Below are positions 47,613-61,100 of a stretch of 64,000 nt of DNA, one piece after another. The notes beneath the pieces are model-generated. The model did not search any database. It saw only the letters and a list, made by a program, of their open reading frames with translations, and was not told the origin of the DNA. The stretch comes from Telmatactis stephensoni (lineage: Eukaryota > Cnidaria > Anthozoa > Actiniaria > Isophelliidae). The translations under genes were made by a program, and so were the position numbers. The DNA is taken from positions 124,001 through 188,000 of the forward strand of contig JALIZF010001876.1 of the NCBI GenBank assembly GCA_029948255.1, read 5' to 3'. The first letter of the stretch is position 1. Every line of letters begins with the position of its first letter.

Positions 47613-48214
47613 TCAGGATTTCTTTAATTTTTTTTCATTCTTTTTCTCATCAATTACGTTTTATATTAAAATTCTTTTTCCTTTTTTTTCAATTTAATTG
47701 ACATTCTGAATTTAAAAACATAATCTCGACTGTTTTATAAACATTAAATAATGAATAAATTAAAATACTTGCGCTATATCTCGAAACATGTATTGGGTTT
47801 GACGCAAGACCCAGCCATTTAGAGTCACTTACATGATAGCAACGTACGGGGAACTTAACGAGTCCTTATCAACGCTCTATATGTTTCCATTGCATTCCCC
47901 GCTTGGCGATTGCTAGCAATAAGCGGCGATTGACTGCTCGATAAGTTTTTGAGAGTATAAAACCCTGCAGATAGCTTGAATTAAATTGGTTGAAAAGTGA
48001 TCTTAAATTTTCATTTGCAAACTTAAAGCTGATTTAATACACAGGACAATTTTTGCCTACAACTGTAGCATGCAAACTCACTTACAATTAACTTGACTTG
48101 TGTCTGATCTGCTGCACAACATTGGTGCACAATTAAGTTGCATTAAGTCGGCCTTTACAGTAACAAATTCAGTTTCCATTTGCATGAGCAATATTTGTTA
48201 GTATCCTTTAAGAG

Positions 48215-48412
48215 AGAGAGAGAGAGATCTGTTTTGCCAAGGAATGTAATGAGAAAGAATTGAGAAATTATTAAGTAAAAACCGATGATAAAGAAAAAAG
48301 GAAAGAGAAAAGATAATGAAAGGAAGGGAAAAAAAAGGATAAGGAATAGAATGAAAGAAAGAAAAAGGATAGATAACGAAAGCAAAAGGAAAGAAGAAAG
48401 GGCTGGATGACA
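48215..48412 (+). repeat. Purine-rich tract
   Basis: (AG)n at 48215-48230, then AAGAAAAAAGGAAAGAG, GAAAGGAAGGG and AAAGGAAAGAAGAAAGGG. Intergenic. Confidence 0.85.
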
Positions 48413-50010
48413 AGAACATCGTCAAATTCAGAAATATTTTCTTAGCTCTCTATTAGATGAGACATCAAACTTTGCAACATTGTCCCCTCAAACAAGAGCT
48501 TGCTCTATACCGTATATTTTTAATTCGAATGACAAGGGTAGTGTAGTGTGGTTCATCCCTTTAACCGCTGTAGCCCATACTGAACTGAGAGTTGTTTGAT
48601 GTTCTGATTCTCTCCCCTTCAACGAGGAATATTTCTCCGTTTTTTCCACTCGGCAGCATTTTGAATGTATGTTTTTGAGAGACAGTAAGCATACATCAAC
48701 AAAATTCCAGGTGGTTTATTAAGCATTACCGCCCTTATCAGTATTCAAAAGAAATACGGTATTTTATATTTACACCGGTACGACAGCCATCCAGTGATTC
48801 TTAAGACGCCGCGGACAGACGATGCAAGGTTTCTTTTAACTTTTCCTGTAACATTGCGCACAATACAGTTGCACTATGTGTCCACTCCTGCAGTTGCACG
48901 CAAACTGTTGCAGGTTTAGGATCGAGTTCTACTTCTGCAACGTTGTGCACATATTAACATTATTTGTAGGGTCGAACATGAGGTACAACTGTTGCGCGCA
49001 ATTTTGAAGAAAAGTAGTTGTATCGTGTGCGGGCCTTAATTTATGGAATCAAGTTCTTGTAAAAGCGGATAGTGCTCGGAGCCGAATATTCTTTTCTCCA
49101 TTTCAATGCACCCTAAAATTGAAAACACCACTAACCCACCACACCCTACCAAAAAAAAAAGAAATTGTAATTTATTGTATTGTAATTATTATTTATTGTA
49201 ATGCTTTTATATCTATATATAACTGCTTTTATATCTACCATGTTAAATATTACAATAAATTGTAAATTAAACTATAAAGTTTTATACTATAATCTACTAC
49301 ACTGCACGCATATTCATCTCTGGTCATAAGTCAAGTCCCGCAACCCCAAATCACCTAGTAAGGGACGCATAAGGGAGTAACAAGACCGCGCGAACCCTCC
49401 CTGATGTTACAGTTGACCGCTAATCGTCCGAAAATCAGTCTAGGGTTGCAGAGGACTACTGACAGTCGATCTGAGTATGCGCGTGATATTTAACGAGACA
49501 CGTTGTAGCCATGTTAATTTACTCTAAGTACGCGATTGAAAATGGCACGCGTTGTGGGAGGGAGGGAGCGAGCGAGGGAGGGGTCATAAACTACGCTAAA
49601 CCCAGACAGCTAACGTGCGTACTGCCTCGCCGTAGAGGTCCGCTTACAGTCTGGGTTAAGCGCAAGGGTTTAGCATGCTATCTAAGAGCTGGTAACATCT
49701 TAGCTGCTATAATTCATTGAGAATATAGATTTTCTCACGAGAAAAATACTTTCTTGATTTTTAGCAATTGTTAACAAAGTAGTACTTTTCGTTTTAAACT
49801 TTGAATCGCCTTTTTTACAAAATTATAATTTTGTTCAACTTTGTGTAAAATTGTTAGCGTACGAATACAGGCGCGCGACTCAATTTACGGTGAGCAATTT
49901 AAAGCAGCTGTAGTCGTATGCTAAGGAATCGTCATTGATTGATTTAAATTACAGTTATTAACATATTTGGCGCATTTGTTATTTTGTGCGTAGGAGTCCA
50001 CGGATTTTTG

Positions 50011-50016
50011 TTTATT
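50011..50016 (-). promoter_or_regulatory. Poly(A) signal of FOXRED2
   Basis: AATAAA on the minus strand 33 nt after the FOXRED2 stop, giving a very short 3' UTR. The spacing supports the choice of the last exon. Confidence 0.6.
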
Positions 50017-50048
50017 AAATTATCAGTAAATGAGCATTAAGTAGTCCA

Positions 50049-53000
50049 TTACTTCATTAAATTTAGAGTTCGCGCTGTTTCGAACAACTCTGGTGTCCCA
50101 AGAAGCACTCCGCCTAGAACAAAGAAAATGAGACATTTTTAAACAAAGGAAGAAATAAATGAATGCACGAATGATCGAATTGATGGATAGAAGGATGGAA
50201 GGTGGGAGGAAAAATAAACTGACAAGTCAAGGAGAGAGAGAAAGGTAAAAAGGAAGGGAATGAAGGAACGGAGGGGGAGGGAGAAATGAAGGAGGGAAGG
50301 AGGGAAGGAAGGAAGAAAGGAAGGAAGGAAAGGAGGAAGGAAGGTAAGGAAAGGAAGGATGGAAAGGAGGGACAGAGGAAGGGAAGAAAAGGAAGTGAAA
50401 GAAGGGAGGACGGAAGGAAGGATGAAAGGGAGGAAGGGAGGAAGGGAGGAAGGGAGGAAGGGAGGAAGGAGGAAGGGAGGAAGGGAGGAAGGGAGGAAGG
50501 GAGGAAGGGAGGAAGGGAGGAAGGGAGGGAGGAAGGGAGGGAGGGAGGGGAAAGGGAGGAAGGGAGGAAGGGAAGAAGGGAGGAAGGGAGGGAGGAATGG
50601 AGGGAGGAATGGAGGAAGGAAGGAAGGGAGGAATTCTATTCATCAAAACAAATGTTACCCCTTACCTTGTAAATAGTGTTGCTTACAAGACTCAGGAATT
50701 GTCTTATAGGTCATCATCATCTGTTTCAAGAAAACCATCATCATGTTAAAACATTAAAACAATCGACTAGAGAATTTGAAGACAACTTACCCCAAAACAA
50801 GATCTAGCATAGAATTGACGAAGATCTTGGTTCTTGATGTACTCCAGGAATCGACGGAGAGGAAGAAGATGAGATTCTGGTGCCATCCTGAATAAGGAGG
50901 AAAAGTCACGATTAATACTAAAACTCTTGACCAGATATTGGGCACGGAGATTCGTTTATGTGTCGTTTCTCTCTAAATGGGAAGGATAGTAGAATGACTG
51001 GGAAAGAGGAAGGAAGGAAGGAAGCATGTGCGACCTTCTATCCACCTCCCTCCATTATTGCTCGAGTATTTTTAAGCCATATGGATTGTGGAGTCGAAAT
51101 AAGGATATGAGCTAATGAGGTTTCTGACAAGAAACTCATTTCTAGGACAGAGCACAAACTGAGCAACAAAGTTACCACGATCAAACTGCAAGCGAGAGTC
51201 ATTTCGTTGCTAGTTTATCCAAAGAGATTTTCGCAAGGGTTGTGCATTATCTGACCTTGTTAAGCCTGAGCTTTAAGGTGGCCCGTTCCTAATTAGTGGA
51301 ACGTTGTGGATATTTTGATGCGTGCTTTTCGTCAGCTAAAATTTTATCGATTTCAGTAATTTTTGGATCTTAAGCCAAGAAAGTTTGAATTTTAAGGGAA
51401 TGTTATATTGGTCTCCATCGATGTAAAAGAGAGATGAACGCAACTTCGATTTTACAAAAAGATCGATAATCTTGAAATCCCGCGACGAATTATACGATGG
51501 GACTGAAGCCCTGACGTTTTGTATGTGATCAATATTTCCTTTCAAGACTGAAAAATGCACCTCGCTTAGCAAATTCAGTATATCTTCAACTCTCCAATAA
51601 ATAGGAACGATGGGACTGAAGCCCTGACGTTTTGTATGTGATCAATATTTCCTTTCAAAACTGGCAATGCACCTCGCTTAGCAAATTCAGTATATCTTCA
51701 ACTCTCCAATAAATAGGAACGGGCCACCTTAATTGTCAGTAGTTCTTACCAAGTAGTGATAAAATCCTCCACGATGTGATGGATGCGATCTGGACGAGGC
51801 AACGTGATATGTTCACCAACAACTGCCATTTCTACAAAATCACAGCAACAAAAAAGGTAAAAAACCTGAACTGGGAATCCTCAATATCGTTACCCTTGGT
51901 CTGGAATAATGGATCCTTGTGAACCCAGGGCTGACACTAGTGAAAAACGTCTGCGCATGCGTGCATATTACGGTGCTTCCTTAAGAAATGTGTGCATGAG
52001 TTTTAGCTTGAAGTCAATGCTCGTGTTCTCGGTGTATACACAAAATTTCTCTTGCATACTTTAGTGAGACAAAGATATCGCATTAATGAAGACATTATAT
52101 CAATGCTGTCCCTAAGTTTCAAGAATTGACCTTAAGTTTTAACATTTTGTGAAAACCATTGTTGAAGGCAAGTGTAAAAGCGAAATTTGCATAAGTTTAA
52201 AAAAGCACGAAGACGTGACTACGAGCATGCGCAGACGTTTTAGAAACGTTATTAGAGACGTAAACGGCAAACGGTAGAGAGGGGATTACGTGACCTGCCT
52301 TTTATTGCGTCTAGCGTTGCCGCCGTTTCAACACGAAGATGAGTCATTTCACATTTGCCGTAAACACGAAAAGTCATCGGCTCACGTTTAACGCAAATAA
52401 GCAGGTCCCGTATCTTCCCATGGACATTGCGCGGGGTCTGTAGTCTCAAAACTTGCCGAGTGTTTACACTTCGTAGTTCCTCCTCTCCTCCCCATTCCCC
52501 CTCCCCTCCCCTCCCCTTCCTTTTTCGCACACGATACTCACCAGTTGGTGGATTTCGGTAGAAATAAAACACAGGATGAAGGAAGTTTGATAAATGAGCT
52601 TCAGCTGGATCCCCTGTAGCTCTGTCTGATTTAAATGTGTCTTTGCTGTGTCAAATAGAATGAGAAAAAACAAGGTTCTAACATTGATTTAAGTGTAGTC
52701 GAACCTTCAGTAACGAACGCCTCCGGTCAGCGGACACCGGCCTCCCATAAGCGAACATTTCACTTAAGTAGACGACACCTCTCATAAGCGGACACCTCTC
52801 ATAAGCGGACAACACCCATCAGTCCCTTCTCCTGGCAACCTCCATACAATTTTAACTTCCCATAAGTGGACACCTCTCATAAGCGGACAACACCCATCAG
52901 TCCCTTCTCCTGGCAACCTCCATACAATTTTAACTTCCCATAAGTGGACACCTCTCATAAGCGGACAACACCCATCAGTCCCTTCTCCTGGCAACCTCCA

Positions 53001-56000
53001 TACAATTTCAACTTCGCATAAGTGGACACCTCTCATAAGCGGACAACACCCATCAGTCCCTTCTCCTGGCAACCTCCATACAATTTTAACTTCACATAAG
53101 CGGACACCTCTCATAAGCGGACAACACCCATCAGTCCCTTCTCCTGGCAACCTCCATACAATTTTAACTTCGCATAAGTGGACACCTCTCATAAGCGGAC
53201 AACACCCATCAGTCCCTTCTCCTGGCAACCTCCATACAATTTTAACTTCGCATAAGTGGACACCTCTCATAAGCGGACAACACCCATCAGTCCCTTTTCC
53301 TGGCAACCTCCATACAATTTTAACTTCGCATAAGCGGACACCTCTCATAAGCGGATAACACCCATCAGTCCCTTCTCCTGGCAACCTCCATACAATTTTA
53401 ACTTCCCATAAGTGGACACCTCTTGGGAGGTTTAACTATTTTTTCAAGAATAAACAGATTTATACCAGATAAAGTAATAGTTCTTAAAAAGTAAAAGCAT
53501 CTTAACTCCATCTAAGTTAGCTTACCCAGCTCCGGAGAATGTCTTTCCGTATTCCATGTTAAGAACAATCATTGGGCCAGTTGGGTACCCTGTGTGTTCT
53601 GAAAAACAGATGAAGGAGGTAGACGGAGAAGTCGAAAAAAGGAGACCCGTTTTCTGTTCTGCCTTGCCTTGCCCTGCCTTTTCAATTCCCTTTCTTTCTT
53701 CGTTCGTTCCTTCCTTTTTTCTCTTTTTTTCTTTCTTTGCCTTTGCACTGAAGGCTGATCACCATTATATTCTTCTCTCTCACTTCACTTCACTTCACTT
53801 TATTATAATGTGCTACGTTATAAATAACATATAATGCACAGCGTGTTAACTCAAATCGACGTGAGTAATAAATAGATAATAATAGATAATAACATAAATT
53901 GCCTCAGTTGGTTGAGCGTCGGTCTTTCGTGCGGAAGATTGCAAGATGATTGCGGAGAACTAAGGTGCTGATTTTGTCACGTCTTTTCGGATAAGCACGT
54001 TAAACCGTAGGCCTTCAATTTAAAACTTTGCATTGGAGGGACGTAAAATTAAAAATCCCACACCATTTTTCAGGAAGTGTTGGAATTCCCGGCGTGTGTT
54101 TGTGTGTGGTCTGGGTTACGTCTCGTGTTTATAAGTGAATTGTCTCATTTCCTCGACAGGTCTAGCCCCTGATCAAATCTTCTTTATCTCCTAAAAGGAG
54201 GTCAAGAACTACTGTATTCTTTAACGGATCTTAAAATCGTACCTTGAAATTCATTCACAAGTTTGATGGGAAATGCTTCAAAATATGCAACTTGACCATC
54301 ATCTCCTGTAAAGTGAACAAATAGAAAAGATTTATCAGTATAGTAAATGTAATATATCGTGAAAGCGGGCTGAAGCTTCGTTTCATATCCCACAAGACAG
54401 AAACCTGTACAAATACAAGAGTATACTATCAAAGCTACTTACGTAAAATCACCACGTCTCCAAGAACACTAAACATCTGATATATACCCTGAAAGACAAA
54501 TTGTAACCCAATAGTGAACTCGTGGATACTCTACAGTACTTTTTCTTCTGAGCTCACATCCACGAGTTGTCTTTTTTATATTGGACTTTATTGCCGACTA
54601 AAAAGCGAATTTGTTCCGACTGATGATCGATTTCTTACCGAGGCTTCATTGATTCTTCTCACAATGATGTTCAAAAGATCAACGTAAGGCACGACGACAT
54701 GCGGCCAGACGATGCCATAGTTTTTCCATTCAAGTAGATGATGAAGAGCTCGGGCTGAAACACAAAGTCAATTGTTTGTTTGTATATTTTTCATTCTAAC
54801 AAAAAATTGAGATTGATAAATCACTCATCACCTCCCTCCCGCATCCCTCCACCTCCCCCCCCCCCGAAAAAAAAACGAATCAAATTCAAAAACGTCCAGA
54901 AAAGCGGTGCAATTGCAATGAAACAGAAGGACCACAGAAGAATACTTTAAGTATAAATTATCAACAAGCTAACAGTTTCTTACTTGTGTATCGAAATCCA
55001 TGGATAAAGCCACCAGCTGATTTTCTGAAGTCGATGGAATGAGTGTTGGTTCCGGCTGAAAAATATAACCCAAATTAAAACAAAAACATACATACAAACG
55101 TCGCTAATTTTGTCAGCATTCGCTCGCCAGAATACAGCTTCATAAAAAAGCCTCTTCACTCTACTCGTTGTTAGTTGAAAGATTACTTTGCGCACGCTCG
55201 CAGGCAAGCTTCTTGGTCCCACATTGGTAGTATACTCACAAAAGTATAAGCGAGGTACTGATTTAGCTTCGTAGTTTGGTTTAATAGATGGGTATTTCTT
55301 GCGTCGAGAGCCCATGCAACTACCCGGGTTGGTCTGGTTGTCGAATATTGAGAAATCAAACTAGGAAATACAATGAGATGAGAATGATAGGTAACATTAC
55401 TAAATAAATAGTAACATTAGTAGGGGTTAACTTACTTTGAAGCCCAGACAGCGAATAATGCGGTCGTATGGTTCTCGTACAGCAAAATTGTCAGCTGTTT
55501 TCACAAGAAAAAGGAAAATATTTGTTGACTAAACAAAGCAAAATTCAACAACAGAAGACAAAATGAGCATTAATGAAAGAGAGAGCGATAAAGAAAGAAC
55601 GAACGAAAGATGAAAGGAAGAAGAAAAGAAAAGAAAAGAAAGAGTAGAAAACGAAGGAAGGAAGGGAAGAAAGGAAGGAAGGAAAGACGAAAGGAGCGAG
55701 AGAGGAAGGAAGAAAGAGAGGGAGGGAGGGAGGGAAGAAAGGAAGGGAAGGAAGAGTATGATCTGCCAAGGCAAGTTGTTGAGGCAAGTATATCTATGTA
55801 TGCCGATGATCACCACATCTACGTGGCCAGTGAATCGAGCAAGGTGGTGGAGGAAAAGCTCATTGAAAATGGATAGAGGATGACTAAGTGGTATGAGGAC
55901 AATATGTTACAAGTGAACTATGATAAATATCAATGTATGCTATTAGGAAATAGGAATAAGGAAACAACAATTGATATAAGTATAGAAGGGGAAAAAATAC

Positions 56001-58105
56001 AACAATCCCAGTCAATTAAAATATTAGGTGTTCACTTGGACGAGCAATTAAATTTTAGTTATCATGTAAGTGAGATATGCAAAAGGGTTAGTAAGCAAGT
56101 GGGGGTACTGTATAGATTGAGAAATCTTATACCATCTAATGCCAAGTTGTATCTGTATAAATCATCAATTATGCCTCATCTAACGTATTGCCACCTTGTG
56201 TGGCATTTTTCTCGTGTATCTGATAGGCGTAAATTAGAAAGATTACAAGAGAGGGCATTACGAGCAGTTTTTAATAATACCTCTGATAGTTATGGTACAT
56301 TACTTAAGAAGGCTAAGTTAACTACATTATATGATAGGAGGTTACAGGATATTCTTATATTAATGTTTAAGGTGAAAAATGGATTAACTCCAAAGTATAT
56401 TAGAGATTTATTTCAAATTAATAATGAGATAAATAATAGATACAATTTAAGAAATTCAGACTTTTGTCTGCCTCGATATAATACTGTAGCTTATGGAAGA
56501 CACTCCATTAAATTATTAGGTCCATTATTATGGGCTAAATTAACCAAAGAAGAAAGAAATATAAAAACTTTGTCAGCTTTTAAGACTGCAATTAGAAAAA
56601 AGGATATATCAGCTGTGATTGAAGGATGTGGTAGGGATTGCTATTTATGTCAGAATTAAGTAATTTTATAATTTTATATTTTATATTTTAAGTAAATAAT
56701 TTTTAATGACCATAGATTAGGAATAGGATAGAGATATAAATAATATATTTTTAGTAGTTTTATAATTTATATGATTTTCTTATATTGTATTTCTTTTTAC
56801 TATTTATTGTATTTTTAATTTGTGTCCCCAATTAGTGCCATCTCGGCGCTAGAACGACTAGACACCTTAATAAAGATTATGTATGTATGTATGTATGTAT
56901 GTATGTATGTAGGAAGGGATGAAAGGAAGGGAGGAAGGAAGGAAGGAAGGAAGGAAAGGAGGGACGGAGGAAGGGTGGGAGGGAGGGAAGAAGAGTGGAA
57001 ACGGAGGAAAGACTTTTCCATACTTACGCTGGCTGTTGGCATCTTTCTTTAGTGTAGCGGATTGCACTGCATTGGAGCCATCGCCATCATAGGCATCAAC
57101 ATAAAGCTTGTTGCCTTTCTTTACCACTGCAAGTTGTTCTATTGGTGCCTCTATATTATCACGGAAAATGATCATTAATAAAAACAAACACCTCTTAGAG
57201 TACAGACGACTTTTTGATACAGAGTACATATGTATAATATGGACTTTGGAGGCTTTAAGGACGTTATTTTATTTGCGCAAGACATGGAAGCAGGCAGTGG
57301 ATGGAGATTTAAAGGCATGGAACATCGCCAACACTGACGCCAATGATAGGGAGAAGTGGAAGAAAGCTCTGAGAACAGCCATGCACCGTCACACCCACAG
57401 TAGTGGAAATACGACGTAAAACTGGATAGTGAGTGTGAGTGTGATTTTTAGTAATATTCGTGTCTGCACAACAAATATTTGTGTGAACATTTTCAACAGT
57501 AGCTCAAAAATAAATTGATAAGAAAGTCTTACCCAGCAAAGCATCCAAAGATTTCAACTGATATGTGTCTAGAATGCCATTATTAATAGCTCTGCAAGTT
57601 AAACCAAACCTGTCAGACTAATTGCTCGTTAAACTAGCTACGCAGATTTTGTATGAGTGTGAAACGGACCGCGCCGTGCCGTATTTGGGGCAGTGCCGTG
57701 TTTTCTATAAAACCATTCGAGCTTCCTGCCGTAACCGTGCCATGACCGTGCCGTTTTCACAGTCATAGGAAATCGATCCTACGCATAAGTGCACAAAACC
57801 AACCAACTTGTCTAGGAAACGTAAAAAATGACAAAAGTTTTAAGGCCCGGTAGTACGAGCAACAAAATCGTGCAACTTGTCGCTCAACATTGTTGCGTTG
57901 CAAGTTGCAGAGCAAATGTTGCTTGTATTACCACTCCGCGCGCAACAAATTTTCTTTGTTGCAAAAAGTAGACAGTGCTTCTACTTCGTGCGACAAAGAA
58001 AATGTGCGCGACAAGTTGCACGATTTTGTTGCTCGTATTACCGGGCCTTTAGCTAACCTTAAATCCCCCACATAGTGAGTTTCCCATGCCATACGCACAC
58101 GTGAC
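50049..58105 (-). CDS. FOXRED2: FOXRED2 exons encoding C-terminal half
   Basis: Fifteen exons. Landmarks: [135 protein letters not shown] and [20 protein letters not shown]. The last exon (50113-50049) encodes [19 protein letters not shown] and stops. Mammalian FOXRED2 ends with a KEEL-type ER-retrieval signal; none is visible here, so either retention works differently or an alternative last exon exists. Confidence 0.93.
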
Positions 58106-61100
58106 CTGTTAATATAAAAATTATAATCAGCTGAAAACAAGAGTGAAAAAGAAAACTTTCAAGCAAAAAAGGACAGGTGTATTAGAGAACAGCATTTTCT
58201 ACAGAACAAAAAGGGTAGTCAAAAAGTGGCCTGTAATGCAGCCAAACAAATCCTTGGTTAGTTTTGTCTGTGAATCACCATAATTCTTTGATCCATTTGA
58301 GGTCCATTCCAGAAATTATCTGGGGATCATTTTGGGTACAAGATGGGGATAATTTGGGAGTTGGGATCATTTTTGGGGCAATTTGGGGATCATATCGGGG
58401 TTGGGGATTATTTCAGGGATGGGATCATTTCAGGGTCTGTACAGGTAGCCCAGGAGGCAGACAGGTGCTCTTTCTCGCTCTCTCCATCAGTGCTCTGTTT
58501 CAAGCGTATTTGAAGCTACTGAAGGCTGTGGATTAGATGTTGAAACAAGTGCATGAAGTCAGATCACTGGAGATTCCACTCAGAACTTCTTTGCCCAGAA
58601 GGGGACTAAACAGCATAGCCACACCGAGGGCGTAACCCCCCTCCCCCCCCCTAGATAGCCACACTTGAAATGTGAAGGATGCATAGAATTGCATTTGATT
58701 CTCACCTTGATATCATGTGTATAAGGCTTGTTGCTCCCATAATGCTATCTGCTGTTTCAAAGGCTGAATTTCCTGTAGAAAGAAGAATACATCCAGTTGA
58801 AAGACAAAGTACCATTTTGAAACATCTAAACATTTCTATTTTTTATATTATTCATCTAATAAATAATTATCCTCTATTGATAACTCAATAAATATATCAT
58901 CTATTGATTCAAACGTCCAGTCCTCTGTCCATATTATCAACCCATTTCACTTTTTTTTTTTCCATCCACTCATTCATTAATCAATTTCCCTGCTAGTAGA
59001 GCAAGTCTCTGAGACTGACTGCTAACAGTCCAAGGACTTTGAAATAATTTCAGAGTACTTTAGAGCGGACTTCCCGGGGTTTAAAAGTTCATCATGTGAC
59101 CTAATTTGAGACATCTGGTTGGCTGATTACCTCATGAATAATTAATGAGTTTGAGAATAATGAATACATTCTTCAAAATATTTCACCATTTGTTCATCTA
59201 TCAATGCCATTCATACTCTAATCATAGTTAATAGAGGGGAATGGTTAGGAAGCCTTTTGTTACATTTCTTTGTTCTAGTCTGGATGTTGAACTGGTCTTG
59301 ACCGTGCACAAAGTTTGTTTAAATTCATTAGAAAATGGCTATATGAATGAACCGAAATGTTGTCTATTGGATTATTTATTGAAATATTCTAATATAATTA
59401 ATTTTGAACTAGAATACATCGAACAAGCAGCGGAAAAGAAACATTTGGGTTCAGTTGCTCAACCATGGCAATTAAGGCGAAACAATGAAAAAATAAAAGA
59501 TTTGTGCACGGTCACGGTTGAAAACAATGAACAAAGACATATAACAAAAGGCTTCCTAACCAGTCCCCTCTATTAACTATGCTCTAATCCATCAATCTTT
59601 CACGTTTTCAATCTATTTATTTTTTTCATTTATCCATCTACCCATTCATTAATCATGTCATTCATTCACGTTTCCCATCCATCCATTTTTCATTCATTCA
59701 TCTTTCCATTTATGAATCAAGTCATCCACCCATGTCACATTTTCCTTCCATCCATTTACATTTATTCATTTATTAATCAAGTAATCCATCAACTTGCTAC
59801 TTTTGCCATCCATCCATCCATTATTAATTTTTCCATCTTCATATTTATTTATTTTGTTATTGTTGTTATTGTTATTATAAGCATTCACAGAGTACATACC
59901 TCGCCCAACGATCAGGACTGTTTGGCCTTCATAATCATCTGGGTTTATTGAGATCTCACTGTATTTCTAAAGGAAAACAACATTTTATGTTTGGTCACAC
60001 ACCAGGAGCCCTCCTGAACATACATAGAGGAGTTTTCATATGAGTGGGACAGACTGCAAAATGCTGTGACTGTGTCAGTGCCGTGACTGTGTCAGTGCCG
60101 TGACTGTGTCAGTGCCGTGACTGTGTCAGTGCTGGGACTGTGTCAGTGCCGTGACTGTGTCAGTGCTGGGACTGTGTCATTGTTGTGTTCTCTACAAAAC
60201 CTTCAAATCAAAAATCCTGCCATAACCATGCTGTGTCGTGATCATACTGTTTTCACAGTCATATGAAATGTACCCTAGAATGTTACAATAGTGAAGCCTA
60301 CCTCAGTGTATTCCATTCCTTTGAATTTCATTCCTAAATTCTCTGTTGCAATCCCAGTACTGAAGGGAAAGAAAAGGATAAATATGAAATTATAAAATAA
60401 ACAATTAAATATATGACTTGCACTCTCATTGGCTGAAGGATGCATATACTACAGCACACAGCACTTGCACACATTTTTTCAAACTTTTGTCCATTTTAAA
60501 TAAATTAATAATGAATATATATGCTTGAAAACAATGTATTTTATAAAAGAAATAGAAAATTTGCCTGCTGTGGTGTATGTGCAGATATAGAGCACTAATT
60601 GGGATTGATCAGAACACTCAAGAAGCATTGAGAAGCACTCAGCTAAAATTGCCTCTCCATGGCAGTGCTCTAAATCTGCACACACGTTTTCTATTTCTTG
60701 AGTGGGTATATTAAGTTGGCAAATTACCACACAGATATCAGTAAGTATATGATTAAAAATGTGTACAAGTGCTCTGGAAGTGTGCAGATTTAGAGTCTGT
60801 AGTATATGCATCCTTCAGCCAATTATGAGAGTGCATGTTTTATATTGTGCTATCTATCTAGTCTAATACTTGGCTCTTTAATGAGTCATATGTTTAAACT
60901 TCTGTGTTCATGATGAATTATTTATATATTCTATTCTATTCTATTCTATTCTATTCTATTCTATTCTACTCTACTCTACTCTACTCTACTCTACTCTACT
61001 CTACTCTACTCTACTCTACTCTACTCCACTCCACTCCACTCCACTCCACTCCACTCCACTCCACTCCACTCCACTCCACTCTACTCTACATACTCTACTC

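Larger units (their letters stand above)
42679..50010. other. Intergenic region between ANKFN1-like gene and FOXRED2
   Basis: Holds the 740-bp microsatellite, the palindromic elements at 45077, 46121 and 46671, the split SINE and a purine tract. It must include the ANKFN1 promoter, but I see no confident TATA or initiator element. No gene supported. Confidence 0.65.

Noticed and set aside
50227..50676. Pro/Ser/Phe and Gly/Glu/Arg/Lys frames on both strands
   Set aside because: Polypurine/polypyrimidine tract; the true coding piece here is only FOXRED2 exon 50720-50666.
52782..53384. 200-codon frame with a 26-residue repeat
   Set aside because: The 78-bp minisatellite period is divisible by three, so an open frame arises by itself; no start context or splice sites.
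59241..59576. 111-codon plus-strand frame
   Set aside because: Spans a MITE from one inverted arm to the other; its two ends are complementary sequence, not a gene.
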